This document shows positions 1-11,875 of a DNA stretch of 64,000 nt, piece after piece. The position numbers and the translations under genes were made by a program. The stretch is from NCBI GenBank assembly GCA_030052745.1, contig JANBVO010000002.1, forward strand, positions 868,001 to 932,000, read 5' to 3'. Within the stretch, counting starts at the first letter, position 1; every line of letters begins with the position of its first letter. Source of the DNA: Pleurostoma richardsiae. Its lineage: Eukaryota; Ascomycota; Sordariomycetes; Calosphaeriales; Pleurostomataceae. The notes below the pieces were generated by a model. The model was not told the DNA's origin. It made no database searches and was given only the letters and a program-made list of their open reading frames with translations.

Positions 1-1511
1 TCTGGAGTGTTCTCCGCCAAGCCTCTTTGGGGGTAATATCTGTCAAGTTCCCAAGAGCTGCAGGCTTAAGTAAGAGATGCATCGGGTGGTAGTCCGGCCA
101 CGGGCAGAGCATGCGCAGCCAGCACAAGCGGGAGGAGTGAGCAAATAGCTCTACGCCTTCGTATTTCTTTCAGCGAACGGAGTACTCCGTAACATCAAGA
201 TCTTCTCAACTAGGACATCTCCGGCGGGGACAGACCGCCAGACGAATGGAGAGGGGGTTTAATCTTGTCTTCTAGAGATAGGGCCGTAATGGCCGGCGGC
301 CGATTGGGCCCGGCTTGACAAGCTCCCGATCTGCTCCGGATGTAGCCGAAAGTTGCAGGAGGATTCGGCTCAGACGAGAGCGAGAAGCCGGGGAGAGTGG
401 GGAGGGAGGGAAGCTCTTCAGCTCTGAGCTCCGCGACGGTGACGTGACCTCGATCTCTCTGCTCCGGGTCGAGGTGGTATCTATCGCACTTTTGAAACGC
501 ACGCGGAACTCGACGTTTGTTTACAATGCCCTCTCGATCTCTCTCCTCCCGGTGACAGAGTGCCAGCAGATCTGTGGTTACATCACATGGCACACCTCGT
601 CCTGTACCCCGTCTCTGCTGATTCGCGCGCCATTGTCGAGGTACCTGGCTTGTGCCGCCGCCACGGGGTACAGCTTTCAGCCATTCACTAGCGGCGGCAA
701 TCTCAGGCGGGCGGCCAGCCAGCCAGCCTTGACCTCATATTCCCCAGGGTTTTCCAGTTCTCGACGGCGGCTGTGGAGCACAACCGTAACCGACGACAGA
801 AAAAAAGACGACGACGCCGCCTTTTGCCTTCCCTCAGCTTCTACAAATTGAAATCCTGGTGTGCGCAGCCCTATCGACCTTCGAACACAACTCTTGCGGC
901 GACTGGCCGGCCGACACGTTTAATTGACGCGTGAGCAGAGAGGGCGCACGCCACAGACACAGCCTTGTTCCTCGTGCTCGTGCTTGTCTGAGACGACAGC
1001 CGCTCACCACGCGGCGATATTCAGCCTGTCCGCAAACGTCCTTCCAGGCTCGAGACCGGAACGAGTCCTCGACTGCCTTCACGATTTGCGACTTTTCGAA
1101 CCCACAGCTAGATCCGACAGTTTTAAGCATAACGCTCCTGCAACACGACAGACAATCTCCACTCTTCTCTTGTGTCGATGCGATAGAAACCGAGCGAGGC
1201 GCCTCCTATGATCACCTCGAACTCACCACCCTGCGACCCCGACTATGTCGATCTGTTTCCGACAACAAAAACATCTCCTTTAAAATCTGGTCACGACCTT
1301 CAGTTATAAGAATCTGCTTCGACCTCTTCGCTGCAGAAATCCCGTGAATTCACCGACCGCCACTCCGCAAGACCTCATATCGCGCATCTTAAATGCACCG
1401 AGCTCTAGACCAACAGCCGCTATTCTACCGTGACGTCGCTGCTCCTCGCCGCCTCTCTTTGCGCGTCACGACCTCCTTCCATCTTCCCACACTCTTTCCC
1501 TTCCGTCCTTC
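1..1511. other. Upstream region without a supported gene
   Basis: No reading frame here has family motifs, and the longer open frames start at non-ATG codons. The last 100 bases before the carrier gene are pyrimidine-rich, as is common in fungal promoters and 5' leaders. The region is probably promoter plus a long leader of the carrier gene, possibly with the far end of a gene outside the window. Confidence 0.5.
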
Positions 1512-2776
1512 ATGATGTCGGCCGTACGTACACCACCCGGCTCTTCCCTCCCCAGAACCGTCCTTTCAGCTCTGGCATAGGGCGCACAGTATCGCTAACC
1601 TCGGCAACTAGTCACAGCGCGACCTCCCCAGCGCCAAATACCCCGTCCCCACCGACCGGTTCTCCCAGCTACGCGGCTTCCTCAGCCAGCCATTTGTCGC
1701 CGCCTTCTGCGCCGGCGGCGTAGCGGGCGCCGTGTCCCGCACCGTCGTCTCGCCCCTCGAGCGCCTCAAAATCCTCTTCCAGGTCCAGAGCGCCGGGCGC
1801 GAGGAGTACAAGCTGTCAGTAGGCAAGGCGCTCAAGAAGATGTGGCGGGAGGAGGGCTGGCGCGGGTTCATGCGCGGCAACGGGACGAACTGCATCCGCA
1901 TAGTGCCGTACTCGGCCGTTCAGTTCGGCAGCTATAACTTCTACAAAAGGGTGAGTCTTTGGGAGAGGAGAGAGGGAACACGATAGAAAACAGGCCGCGC
2001 ATAAGGTGAAAAGTAAGAAAATAGGCTAACCTTGCGGCCTCCCGCGCTTCTAGCACTTCTTCGAGCAGTACCCCGGCGCTGACCTCTCGTCCTTCTCGCG
2101 CCTCATCTGCGGCGGAATCGCGGGCATCACCTCGGTGACCTTCACCTACCCGCTCGACATCGTCCGGACGCGCCTCTCCATCCAGTCCGCCTCCTTCGCC
2201 GACCTTGGCCCCAACCGGCCCGACAAGCTGCCCGGCATGTGGGCCACGTTGGGGCGCATGTACAAGACGGAGGGTGGGCTCCTGGCCCTGTACCGCGGGA
2301 TCATTCCCACGGTCGCTGGCGTCGCGCCGTACGTCGGGCTTAACTTCATGGTGTACGAGTTCATGCGCACGTACCTGACGCCCGAAGGCGAGAAGAACCC
2401 GAGCGCCATGCGGAAGCTGCTAGCCGGCGCGGTGTCAGGTGCCGTGGCCCAGACGTGCACATATCCCTTGTTAGTCCCGCCCCAAGTCTCCTCCAGGATA
2501 TCAAACGACAATGTTCGTTGCTGACTGACCTGGCCCATCAGTGACGTGCTGCGGCGGCGGTTCCAGATCAACACCATGTCGGGCATGGGATACAAATACA
2601 AGTCTATACCGGACGCTGTGCGCGTCATCGTCGCTCAGGAGGGACTCATGGGCCTGTACAAGGGCATCGTCCCCAACCTGCTCAAGGTCGCGCCCAGCAT
2701 GGCCGCGAACTGGCTCAGCTTCGAGATCACGCGCGACTTCCTCGTCGGGCTGAAGCCGGAGGAGCAGGTCTTATGA
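1512..2776 (+). CDS. Mitochondrial carrier family (SLC25) transporter, YPR011C-like
   Basis: Inner-membrane solute carrier of about 331 residues. Exons: 1512-1523, 1618-1950, 2054-2469, 2542-2776. The first exon is only 12 nt; its donor (GTACGT) and the GCTAAC branch site before 1617 support it, and the next exon opens in frame. Three carrier repeats are visible, each with the P-x-[DE]-x-x-[RK] signature: SPLERLK, YPLDIVR and YPFDVLR. The first repeat also carries the stretch [15 protein letters not shown]. This pattern is closest in my memory to the fungal group of yeast YPR011C, reported to move adenosine phosphosulfates, and to the Ca-independent ATP-Mg/Pi-like carriers. The family is certain; the substrate is inference. 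Confidence 0.88.
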
Positions 2777-3696
2777 GGGCTGGTGCCTGGGCAGTGATAA
2801 CCTAGAACGGCCGGCTGGCGGGGAACCGAGCCTGCGACATTTGCGAAACAACATATGTGGGTGATGTCCTCCGGGCGCGAGGACCGACAATGGCATGTAT
2901 ACCCGGCAGTCGTAAGCTGGGAATAAGGCCTCTTTGATGTGGAGTCGGGTGTCCGCTTGTGGCCTTGAGACGTTACTGCGTTGGCCCTCCTCAACGGGCG
3001 AGGAATAGCAAGCTCGACTCCCATGAAGCGAGAGTGTTAAGATGCTCTGGATTATGGTGTTGGATGGGGAAGGCTAAATTTGCCCACTGGGGGCAAGTAG
3101 CTAATAGAGGACTCCTCGATGGATCCGAGGAAGGGAGACCAAAGGAAAGACGGATCTGGCTCCCTCTCGGGAGGGGATTCGATACTATATGGGGCCGGCA
3201 CGTACCGTACCTCATACTCACACAGAGTTGACTGATACATTGGACATGTATCAAATGTCACTGAGAGCAACAGAGATACTTTGCTGTACGAGTTGTGGAT
3301 AGTTGTATCGCAAGCTGATGATGCTGGATTGAAAATTTGTTTGGGTGCCTTTGTTCGCCGTGGAGGGATGCTGACATGGACCAGTTGAAGATATCGCGAG
3401 TAGATCACTTGGCTTGTATTGTGCCAGATACTATTATCCCAAATGGGAAACTATAGGCATCGCATACTATGCTTCTAAACATGCGGAAGGCGTTCAGATA
3501 GCCCGCGATCTATATATAAGGAGGCTGAGGAGATGCAGTGTCGCGGCTTGTTTCCGTTTTGAAGCTTGGGATTGTACATTTCGGTCTAGGATATATAATA
3601 CAACAGATGTAACACAGCATCTTACAGTCCGTCTTCATTGATATGAGCGATGTCCATGTCGTACACATGAAATCCTCGTACAAGAGAGGCGACTCA
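2777..3696. other. Convergent intergenic gap
   Basis: The stretch lies between the 3' ends of the carrier gene and the methyltransferase gene. It holds only short open frames without recognisable motifs and presumably carries both 3' UTRs. Confidence 0.5.
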
Positions 3697-5297
3697 TCAG
3701 CTACTACTCTCAATATCCCGCAACGTCACGTCGCCTTTCCTCCTCAAGGCGACAAAGTAAGCCTCCTTGGACTCCTGTTGGTGAGAAGCACCGCGTCAGC
3801 CACGCCGTTCCGGGGGATAGCGGGTCGGGGCCGAAACAAGAGTTGGCTGAGAGGGGTATACTCACGCTCCGCGACGACTCGGGCTTCTCGCGGAACACTT
3901 TTGCGAACATCTTCTTGAGCTTGTTCTCGAGCATTTTGTCCTCGGAACCCTGGTAGAACTTGCAGACGAAGTGGCCGCCCGCACGCAGCGTGTCGCTCGC
4001 GAACTCGAGCGCCGCCTCGCATAGGTCCTGGAGAAGGCAGAAGAGAGGGCATGTCAGCAGAGCCGGGTAAGGGCAGAGAGATACGGCGGTTATCTCATTC
4101 TCTCCCTGGAGACGTCTGGGGGAAGAATTTCTCACCATGCTCCCGGCGTGGTCCTTGAAGCTGATGCCGCTCGTGTTCATCATCCTGTACGGCCTACTCA
4201 GCGTGTTGATCGTGAAGCCGGAGGTTTGGGGCCAGGGTTCTGACATGTCGCTGAGCACGATCTGCTCGACCGTTCTCTGGTTAGTCTCCAGCTTCGCTCT
4301 CTGCGGCTAGGGTATACGGGGGCCAACTCACATCCACCAAGCGTCGGCCGTCCTGCTTTCCGGCAGAGTCATCCGCCTCATCCGCGTCCGTGAGCCCCAG
4401 GCTCGCCTGCCTCTCCATGTCGATGTAGCTCGGCCTGTCCTCTACGACATCATCGTCGTCCGGCTGCGCCGCAGTGGCATCGCCGTCTTCACCAGATCGA
4501 TCCGACGAGGATGCTGGAGACGCGGACGAAGGAGGCCCGTCCCGACTGGCGGTGGGCGCCTTGCGACGCGCCGTATCGAGCAGAAACTGCTTGACCAGGC
4601 CCTGTACTCCCGGAGACAGAAAGTTGCCCTGGATGGTGGCGACGCCCTTCGGGGGCTGGGCGGGGATGATGTCGATGCCCACTACGCGGCCGGTGGGCTT
4701 GGTGCGCTCGACGGCGACCTGCGACCAGGAGCCGGGTGCGTAGCCCTGGCAGGTGTGATCCGTGAGCATGTAGTCATGAGTATCTTGTGCTATGAGGGGA
4801 GTGAGAGGGGTTAGGGATGAAAATAGGAGGCGCGGGGACGGAGAGATTAGATGGAGACAAAACGGCCGCGAGGAAGCATCGTTATCTGTCGGTGAGCATA
4901 CCAAGTCTACCACGGTTTGGCCTCTTTTGAAGAGCTTGTACTTCGCATCCATCTACAGTGAAGCGTCAGCATACCCTGTTCTCTGTCGTAAGAGATATGT
5001 GACATAAAAGTGCGCTCTCCCTACCTCGAGCAGCTTGAACGCAGCCCGGCTCTTGAGCCCCTGCACCTTGGCCTCGCGGGCGAACACATCCCTGCCCTGC
5101 CGCTGCTTCCAGCGGGAGTTCGACGATGCATAGCGGTTCTGGCGGGCATTGAGGCGTACTGATGCGGCCGGGCTGGACGGTGAGAACAAATGACCTGAGA
5201 AGACGAGCTGCGATGCCGATGCGGCTCTCAAGGCTGGGGCCGTGAGGCTCTCAGTGAATGCGCGGAGGCATTGTGAGCGGCCGGCTGGGGCGAGCAT
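3697..5297 (-). CDS. MRM2: Mitochondrial FtsJ/RrmJ-type rRNA 2'-O-methyltransferase (Mrm2-like)
   Basis: Predicted S-adenosylmethionine-dependent 2'-O-ribose methyltransferase of the mitochondrial large-subunit rRNA, about 372 residues. Exons in transcript order: 5297-5025, 4952-4902, 4745-4332, 4276-4136, 4027-3866, 3774-3697; all junctions keep frame. The K-D-K-E catalytic tetrad of the RrmJ family can be placed: K in SRAAFKLLE, D in VLSDMSEP, K in HFVCKFYQG and E in the last exon (ESKEAYFVALR). The SAM loop reads VVDLGYAPGSWSQVA. The basic, Arg-rich N-terminus of about 70 residues fits a mitochondrial presequence. An extra low-complexity segment of roughly 80 residues, rich in Ser and Asp, sits between the SAM loop and the catalytic Asp; bacterial homologues lack it. 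The gene is convergent with the carrier gene. Confidence 0.9.
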
Positions 5298-5799
5298 GAG
5301 GCCGAGACCCGCGAAAGACGATGGAAAGTCTTGCCGCCCTTCTGCCCACGAAAATGTCTATCCTTGGAGTGTCATCTGACCGCGTAACGTCATCCGGAAG
5401 TGTCTATCGTCGGTGCGAAGTGACATAAAAGACTTTGATGAGGCGGGCTGATAGACCCCACTTATCAACTGGGAGAGCCGCAATACCACCAAGTTGATGT
5501 TTGTTTATGGGCAATGTACGAGTTGAGACGGATCGGTTTCCGAACCCGTCATCACATCTCCTTGTAGCAATTGGTTCAGCATGGCAGTTGTCATTCATTA
5601 CCCGAGGCAAAGCAACCAGCATCTAACACAAAGCGGTGCAAGTACTCATACAATCCAGCCGAACCAACCACCCAACCCAAGCCGACCGTCACCAACCGAG
5701 TGACACCCATCCAGAACCGAAACCAAGAACCGGAAACTCCTACAATGCAAAAGACAACAGAAAACCAACAGTGTCCCCTATACAGAACCCCAGAAGACC
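5298..5799. other. Intergenic, promoter side of the Mrm2-like gene
   Basis: Five hundred bases between two minus-strand genes. It should contain the promoter of the methyltransferase and the 3' UTR of the coiled-coil gene. I see no further gene or repeat. Confidence 0.45.
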
Positions 5800-7944
5800 T
5801 CAAGCCAGGAAGCTGGCATTGACACCCCTGCGATCCCGCTTGAGCGGCGAGAACGTCGCGCCCCCAAAAGCCCCCCGTGCTAGGCCCATAGGGACTTTAC
5901 CGAGCGCTCGCTTCGCGCCCAGTGGCGCCTTCGCCGGCCTCTTGGGCGCTGCTTCCGCCTCCGCATCGTCGTTGTCAAAGAGCGTCTTCGCCGCGCCGCC
6001 GCCCAGGAGCTTCCTCTTCTTCTTCTTAGGCTCCGGCTCTGCTCCCCCGGCTGAGCTTGCGCGCGACTCGTCTGCGGCTAGGCCAGTGACTATCTTGACA
6101 TCGAGCGTTTTCGTGGCCGTGGCGGTCTCGCTGGGCATGTTCTCCTGCTCGACCTCCGTGCTTTCCTCCACCACCTTCTCGAGAGTGGGTTCTACTGCCG
6201 GAGCCTTTCGGTTCTTCGGAGCGGACATATTCTTCTTCGCAGATGATGACTCGCCGAGGATCTTCGTCTTTGGTCGGCCGCGGGGCTTCTTCTCCGCTGG
6301 GGCGGCGGCAGCTTTCCGAACTGATTTCTGAGTGACCGGTGTTGTCGTCGCGGCGGGAGCAGCTTCGGCAGATGCTCCATCGTCGACAGTGCCAGACGAT
6401 TGGTTGGTTCCCGTCGTGTCATCCTGTGGCGCATCCTCTGCCTCATCTTCTTCCTCGATGACCTCCGTGATGTTGATGGTCTTGTTGAGGAAAGGAGTGA
6501 TGGAGAAGGCCGACTTCTCGCCGACCAGCGTGCGGTCCACGCCTCGCTGCTTGAGCGGGCGTTTCAGGCGGTCGTCAGTCTTCTTTGGCGTGTGCAACAC
6601 CATCTCCTCGCGGCTCATTTCGCTAGCTAACCGCTTTCGACGAGCTTGGCCCCTCGCGGTAGGTTTCGTCACTTCCTCGTCCTCGGCAAAGACAGTATCC
6701 AAGGTCTTCGTGGTGTTCTGGGCTTTGGACGCCGCCGCTCGCAGCTCCTTGACTTCTGTCCGCGTCTCGCGGAGCTTCGTCTTGAGCTCTACGAGCCTCT
6801 GCTCCGTAGTCTCTCGGTAGCTTCGAGCATCCGCTAGCTCCTTCTGGTTTACCTTGCGTTCCCGCTCTCGGTCGAGCTTCTCGTTGGTTAGCTTCGCCTC
6901 TGATTCCTCTAGCTTCTTCCGGAGGACCTCTGTCGCGGCGTTGTCGGTCTTGTCTTGCGTCTTCTTGGTCTTCCTTGCGGCGCTCTTCTCTTCTGCAAGC
7001 TGCTTCTCGAGATCTGCCACGCGTTGTTTTAACTCATCGATGGCCTCGCTCTCTGCGTCCTCCCTGCTATGCTTGGCCTTTTGTGACGCCCGCTGCTCCC
7101 TCGCGAGCTGCTTCTCGAGCTCCGCGACCTGCTGCCGCAGCTCCTCCTCGACCTCGTTCTTGCCGTCAGAGCTCTGCCTCGCCTTCTGCGCGGCGCGCTG
7201 CTCCCTCGCGAGCTGCTTCTCGAGCTCCTCGACGCGCTGCCGCAGCTCCTCCTCGGCCGCGCCGCCCCGCGCCTCCTGCCGCTGCAGCGCCTTCTGCGCC
7301 GCGCGTCGCTCGTTGGAAAGCTCGACCTCCAGCGCGTTGACCTGCCGCTCGAGGGCCAGCTTCTCAGCCAGCACCTCCTTCTGGTAGGTCAGCTGCGACC
7401 GGAGGTGCTCGATCTCGGGCTTAAGGATGGCGAGCTCGCGCGACAGGGCGAGTTTTTCGCCGAGGAGCTTTGCGGAGTCGGTTGAGAGGCTGTTGAGAGA
7501 CTGTAGCTCTGCCTGTGTTTTTGGAGCGTCAGTCGCATTCCACCTAGGACGCTGTAGCGTAGACGGTAGCTGGGCTTACTCTCAGGTTGGATTGCTCCCG
7601 CATCTGCGAGCGCAGCTGCTTGTCTTGCTCCTGGCACTTCTGCGTCATGGCGTCCAGCTGACTCCGGATGTCGTCGAAGCTCTCGCTGAGTTTATTGATG
7701 CTCTCGTCTTTCTGTGCTAGCTGCTCGCGGAGAGTGGCGGCGTCGTCTTTCAGCATGGCGATGCGGACCCTCAACCTCCGGGCGTCCTCGTCCTTGACGA
7801 CTAGGTCTGACTGATGCATTGCGGTGAGGTGATTGGTATCTAGGTCACGTAGTAATTCGGCCCTCTGTTATTCCAAGGGAGCTGGTTAGCTGGTGCTCCG
7901 TGCAATCGGCCGTTTAGGATCTCTGTTACCTTGTCTTCGTCCAT
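5800..7944 (-). CDS. Coiled-coil protein with basic, disordered C-terminal half ('M protein repeat'-like)
   Basis: About 670 residues in three exons: 7944-7930 (five codons), 7864-7580 and 7512-5800. The frame is continuous across both introns. Residues about 1-400 are heptad-rich helix (Glu, Lys, Leu, Gln, Arg) and include a tandem 35-36-residue repeat. The remainder is low-complexity, with Lys/Arg/Pro-rich patches that look like nuclear localisation signals, an ITPFLNKT segment, and a conserved-looking terminus ending SPLKRDRRGVNASFLA. Similar Pezizomycotina proteins starting with a DLD...HQSDL segment are, from memory, annotated 'M protein repeat protein'. A spindle or chromatin role is only a guess; no catalytic domain is present. 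Confidence 0.8.
6970..7320 (-). repeat. In-gene tandem repeat, 105-108 bp period
   Basis: Three copies of a 35-36-residue coiled-coil unit around the core ELEKQLAREQRA. Two copies share a 32-base identical stretch beginning at 7091 and 7196; the third, near 7001, is more diverged. The period being a multiple of three keeps the coiled coil in frame. Confidence 0.8.
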
Positions 7945-8478
7945 GTTTACATGTCCCAGCGACGCGAGTACCATGCTGGATACCTAGCGAAGACTCAAAT
8001 AAAGACGTCACTGCGATAGGAGACGTAAGAGAATGGAAATGTTGATGCAATTTCTCAGTCTGGAGTGAAAGAGACCGTGAATTTGAGGCAAGCTGCTCTT
8101 TGAGCTTGCACAGCGAGGTTGCATGGGTTGCCGGTGGACTGTGGTGCGGGCGGGCTGTGTTTGGCTGGGGTCGAGAGCGGGATATAAACATTGTGCCTAA
8201 GATGGTTAGACTAGGAACAGAGGTACGGAGTTACCTTAGGTAAATACTGCACCACATCTTAGCGCCACACCTCGTCAAGCCACAGCCACGTAAGAGTACC
8301 AGCAATTGAGCTTCGTGTCTTTTGGAGCTCCCGAGGACACGAAGCTGCTACTCCCACCAGTGGTTTGAGAGTGAACCACCTCGACGATAGCCGCACACAC
8401 CAGAACATTGAGAGAGCACAAAAACACGAATGATACATATATAGGCCCCTTATAGGCTGTTCCTACTCGACATCCAAG
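7945..8478. other. Divergent promoter region
   Basis: The region separates the starts of the coiled-coil gene (-) and the Ost3 gene (+), so it should hold both promoters. A TATA-like run (atatatag, near 8437) lies about 40 bases before the Ost3 start. No gene is supported. Confidence 0.45.
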
Positions 8479-9650
8479 ATGCGCTGGTCTTCGCTCCTCC
8501 TCGGCCTCTCCCTCTTCTCCGCGGGCGGCTGGGCGAAGAAGGACAAGAAGCCGCAGTCCGCAGTCGACCGCTTCGACGACTTCCATGCCAAGTCCCGCTC
8601 GGCGACCCCAATTAAGATCGACGATGCTTCTTACAAGAAATTGACCGCTACGCCTCGCGACTACAGCTCCGGCATCCTGTTGACTGCGATGGACCCTCGT
8701 TTCGGCTGCCAGCTTTGCAGAGAGTTTCAGCCCGAGTGGGAGCTGCTCAGCAAGTCCTGGATGAAGGGTGACAGGAAGGGCGAGTCGCGCATGATCTTCG
8801 CTACGCTCGACTTCAACGATGGACGCGAAACCTTCATGTCGGTACGTGACTCCTCGGAAACAGCGCCCTGCGTTGGACAATCCGCTGACAGTCTCCTGCG
8901 CAGATGGGTCTCCAAACCGCTCCCGTCCTGCTCTTCTTCCCTGCGACAGCTGGCCCCCATGCTGTGGCGGCTCCGGAGCCTCTGCGATACGACTTCACGA
9001 GCGGGTGAGTTTCCCGTCTGAGGGCGCAATTACTGGTTCCAAGCTGACTCTCGTTTAGTCCCCAGACTGCCGAACAGGTCCGCAACTGGCTCGCGCGGCA
9101 CCTCCCGGACCGTCCCCACCCCATCGTGAAGCGACCGTTCGACTACCTGGGCTGGTTCACTAGTATCACAGCCTTCCTGGGAGCCGCCACCTTTACGTAT
9201 GTGTGCTGGGACTACATCTCCCTAGTCCTCTGGAGCCGGAAAATCTGGGCTGCGTGCAGCCTGATCGCCATCTTGCTCTTCACCAGCGGCCAGATGTTCA
9301 ATCACATCCGCGGGGTGCCTTATGTGGCTGGAGACGGCCGTGGAGGTATCAGCTATTTCGCGGCAGGCTTCCAGAACCAGTTCGGAATGGAGACTCAGCT
9401 TGTTGCCGCCATGTGTAAGTCTAGCAACGCTTCACCTTGGCTTGTGTCTGCTAACAGCAATTCAGATGGTACGCTCGCGTTCGCGATCATCTCTCTCGGT
9501 GTTACAGCCCCTCGAATTGCGGATCCCAAGAGGCAGCAGCTTACGATTCTGGCGTGGAGTGGAATCCTCTTCCTGATGTACGGCCTGCTGCTGAGTGTCT
9601 TCCGTATCAAGAATGGTGGTTACCCTTTTGCCCTCCCGCCTTTTATGTAG
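8479..9650 (+). CDS. OST3: Oligosaccharyltransferase subunit Ost3/Ost6
   Basis: ER membrane subunit of the N-glycosylation complex, about 334 residues. Exons: 8479-8841, 8904-9004, 9059-9414, 9466-9650. An N-terminal signal peptide (to about residue 19) is followed by a lumenal thioredoxin-like domain with the redox pair C-Q-L-C in the segment FGCQLCREFQPEW, and then four hydrophobic segments in the C-terminal half. The protein ends YPFALPPFM, like other Ost3 proteins. The thioredoxin module is known to form transient mixed disulfides with nascent glycoproteins, which helps glycosylation of some sites. Splice sites are canonical and every junction preserves frame. Confidence 0.93.
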
Positions 9651-10406
9651 GCGAGCCTCTTGTTGAGGCGAAGCAGCGTCTGATGGATGCCCGTCGACGG
9701 CAGAACGGGACAGTGGCCACTGGGAGGATGGGCCGAGCAGGTTGCTCAGATCCTACCTACTCTATCGAAGCTAAGGCCTCTTCACGAGGGATGCGCGCGG
9801 CTGGCTTGTACAATATGCGCAGGATTGGGAAAAGGTATACAGAAAATGCAATGTAACGGTTCCTGAAGTCGAGGGGCCCAATCTGTGAGTGGGTACGGAA
9901 CACAGGCTCAGAGTAGCAAGATCGTACACTGTTGGAACGATGACTTAATCGGGTTGGCGGTGCGCTATGTATCCAAGTTTTGTTCACCTTCTCGATCCAA
10001 CTGAGCATTCTGTCAACCACAGCATGTCGCCGTCGCGAGCCGCAGGGAACCGAACGTTGACCAGTGCAATACCGCGGCTCCTGTCTGCAACGCGCATTCC
10101 CGTCCTTCACTATTCCCCGAGGTGGCGGACAGCATTCGCGGCACGAGACATAGAACATACGTCCAGTACTGAATGAATCCGTTCATAGGAACATATATGG
10201 ACCTATGGTTGGGCACGCCTGCCGCCTGAGAGGGCCAGCTCAGGGTTAAGGACAAGAATGCAAAGAAGAAATCACAGAACCGTCTGGTTTAGAGGGAATG
10301 AAGTCGCTCCTACTTCACTTAACAGGTGCTGGCAGTCGTGAATAAATCAACTGAGGTAACTGACTAAGGGAAAAAGAGGTCGTCATGAAACGAGTGCTGA
10401 CAGCCC
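9651..10406. other. Convergent intergenic gap
   Basis: The gap lies between the 3' ends of the Ost3 gene and the next minus-strand gene. Only short, motif-free open frames occur. Confidence 0.45.
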
Positions 10407-11875
10407 TCAATAGGTGCAATGTCCACAGTAGCCGCAGTCTTCCAGAGAGCAAGCGGTAAAGTCCTTCTCGGAGCCTTCGTCCCAGTTCAAATCGTCATCG
10501 TCATCCTCCTTATCGGAACGCTCCGGGGAATCGGACTGCTCGGTGCGAACAGACTCCCCTCTCTGGATAGTCCTCCACAAGTCTTGGACTTGCGGAGAGA
10601 GAGCTTGTCCTGCGCCCTGGAGTTGCTCCCTGACCTCCAACCTCCCTGGCGTGGCGTGGCGTAGCTCAAGCTTTTTATCATTCTGAGCCCGCACGAGATC
10701 GACGATACGATGAATCACGGCAGCTAGAAGTGCGAGAGCTGGCTTGTTGTCTCCTTCCCATTTCTTAACGCGGCCACGAATATCTTGGACCGTGATCTCC
10801 TCTCTGCGGAAGAGCCCTTTGTCATGGTACGCGAGGATAAAGTTGGGTATCTGCGCGATCCAGAAACGGGGCAACTCGTCAGCCAGAGTATCCTGCTTGC
10901 CTTTCCAATACAAGGATCGAGTCTTCAAATCGAAGATGGTCGCCTGGTCAACGATCGCATCTCCCGTCTGAACGATCTTGAGCGGTTCCGAAGTGCTTGG
11001 CGTGGCCGGGGATACGCTGTTCATCATTAAGCTGTCGGCTAAGTCGTCAGGAGACGCAGTTGGGCTATCAGGCACACTACCATCACCTGCGTTCAAGGCA
11101 GAGCTTGCAAGGGAGCCATCGCCCTCAAATCGCACGAGGAAATCGAGACCACCGAATTGGTAACGGAGGAGGCGCTGGTGCGACACCGATCCCTTTGCAC
11201 CAGCATCCCAGGTCGTGTAGGCCTCCGGGAACGAGTGTCCAAAACCGCGCACATCTAGTATCTTCTCGTCCGGCGTATTCTCACGTCTGGTGAAGAAGAC
11301 GGTGTCCTCGACCATCTCCACCAGGATGCGGAACCGCTTGTCCTGTCCGCGGATAAAGCGAAGTAGATTTCCAAGGGTGCTTCCGCAGGCAACAACGTCG
11401 ACATTCATCAGGGCATCGGGTTTCAATGCTGCGGCCGCAGCGATGGCGGGCTCCAGCGGATGCTTCGGAAATCGAGCTCCGTTCTGGTCACGGAAGTACT
11501 CGCCTTTGTCTTCTTTGACCGTCTTTGCTTCGTCAAAAGGTGTCCACCTGGGCGGTTTTCCTTCTGCTGTCAGCCTCCGCCTTTACTCAAGAAGTCTTGG
11601 TATGGCCTACCAGGGACAACGATCGTTGGTTCCTTTCTGTCGAGCCAGTTGTAGGATGCAACTGTCTGACAGCCAGTGATGGTAGCGTCTGCCTGCCACA
11701 GCATTGCATCCTGCTTTAGGTCATCTTTGAGCAAAGCTCTGATGAGATCGCCCGTGGGAGGCTCTGGAGAAGTCGGTGCCGCCTGTTTCTGGGCCGTGCT
11801 TCTGAAGTCTCCTCTTCCTCTGCCGCCTCGCCAACCCCCTCTACTTCCCTGAGGTCGGTTAAGCGCGAAAGACAT
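10407..11875 (-). CDS. Conserved fungal protein, often labelled 'geranylgeranyl pyrophosphate synthetase'
   Basis: About 472 residues in two exons, 11875-11611 and 11560-10407. The start MSFALN was preferred over an upstream in-frame ATG at 11956 because family members as I recall them begin MSF followed by an RGG-rich stretch, as here (RGGWRGGRGRGDF). Family-typical segments include VASYNWLDRKEPTIVVPG, NTLGNLLRF-like CGSTLGNLLRF, FRILVE and PEAYTTWD. The tail ends in a Cys cluster, ACSLEDCGYCGHC. The usual database name implies a prenyl synthase, but the DDxxD motifs of such enzymes are absent, so that name should not be trusted. RGG repeats suggest RNA contact; the function is unknown. Confidence 0.85.

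Noticed and set aside
315-851. 178-codon open frame in the upstream region
   Set aside because: It starts with TTG, has no family motif and shows skewed, UTR-like composition.
5636-7387. Long open frames on the plus strand across the coiled-coil gene
   Set aside because: They are antisense shadows: Ser/Ala/Arg-rich translations of the Glu/Lys/Leu-rich coiled-coil codons, with no start context or splice logic.
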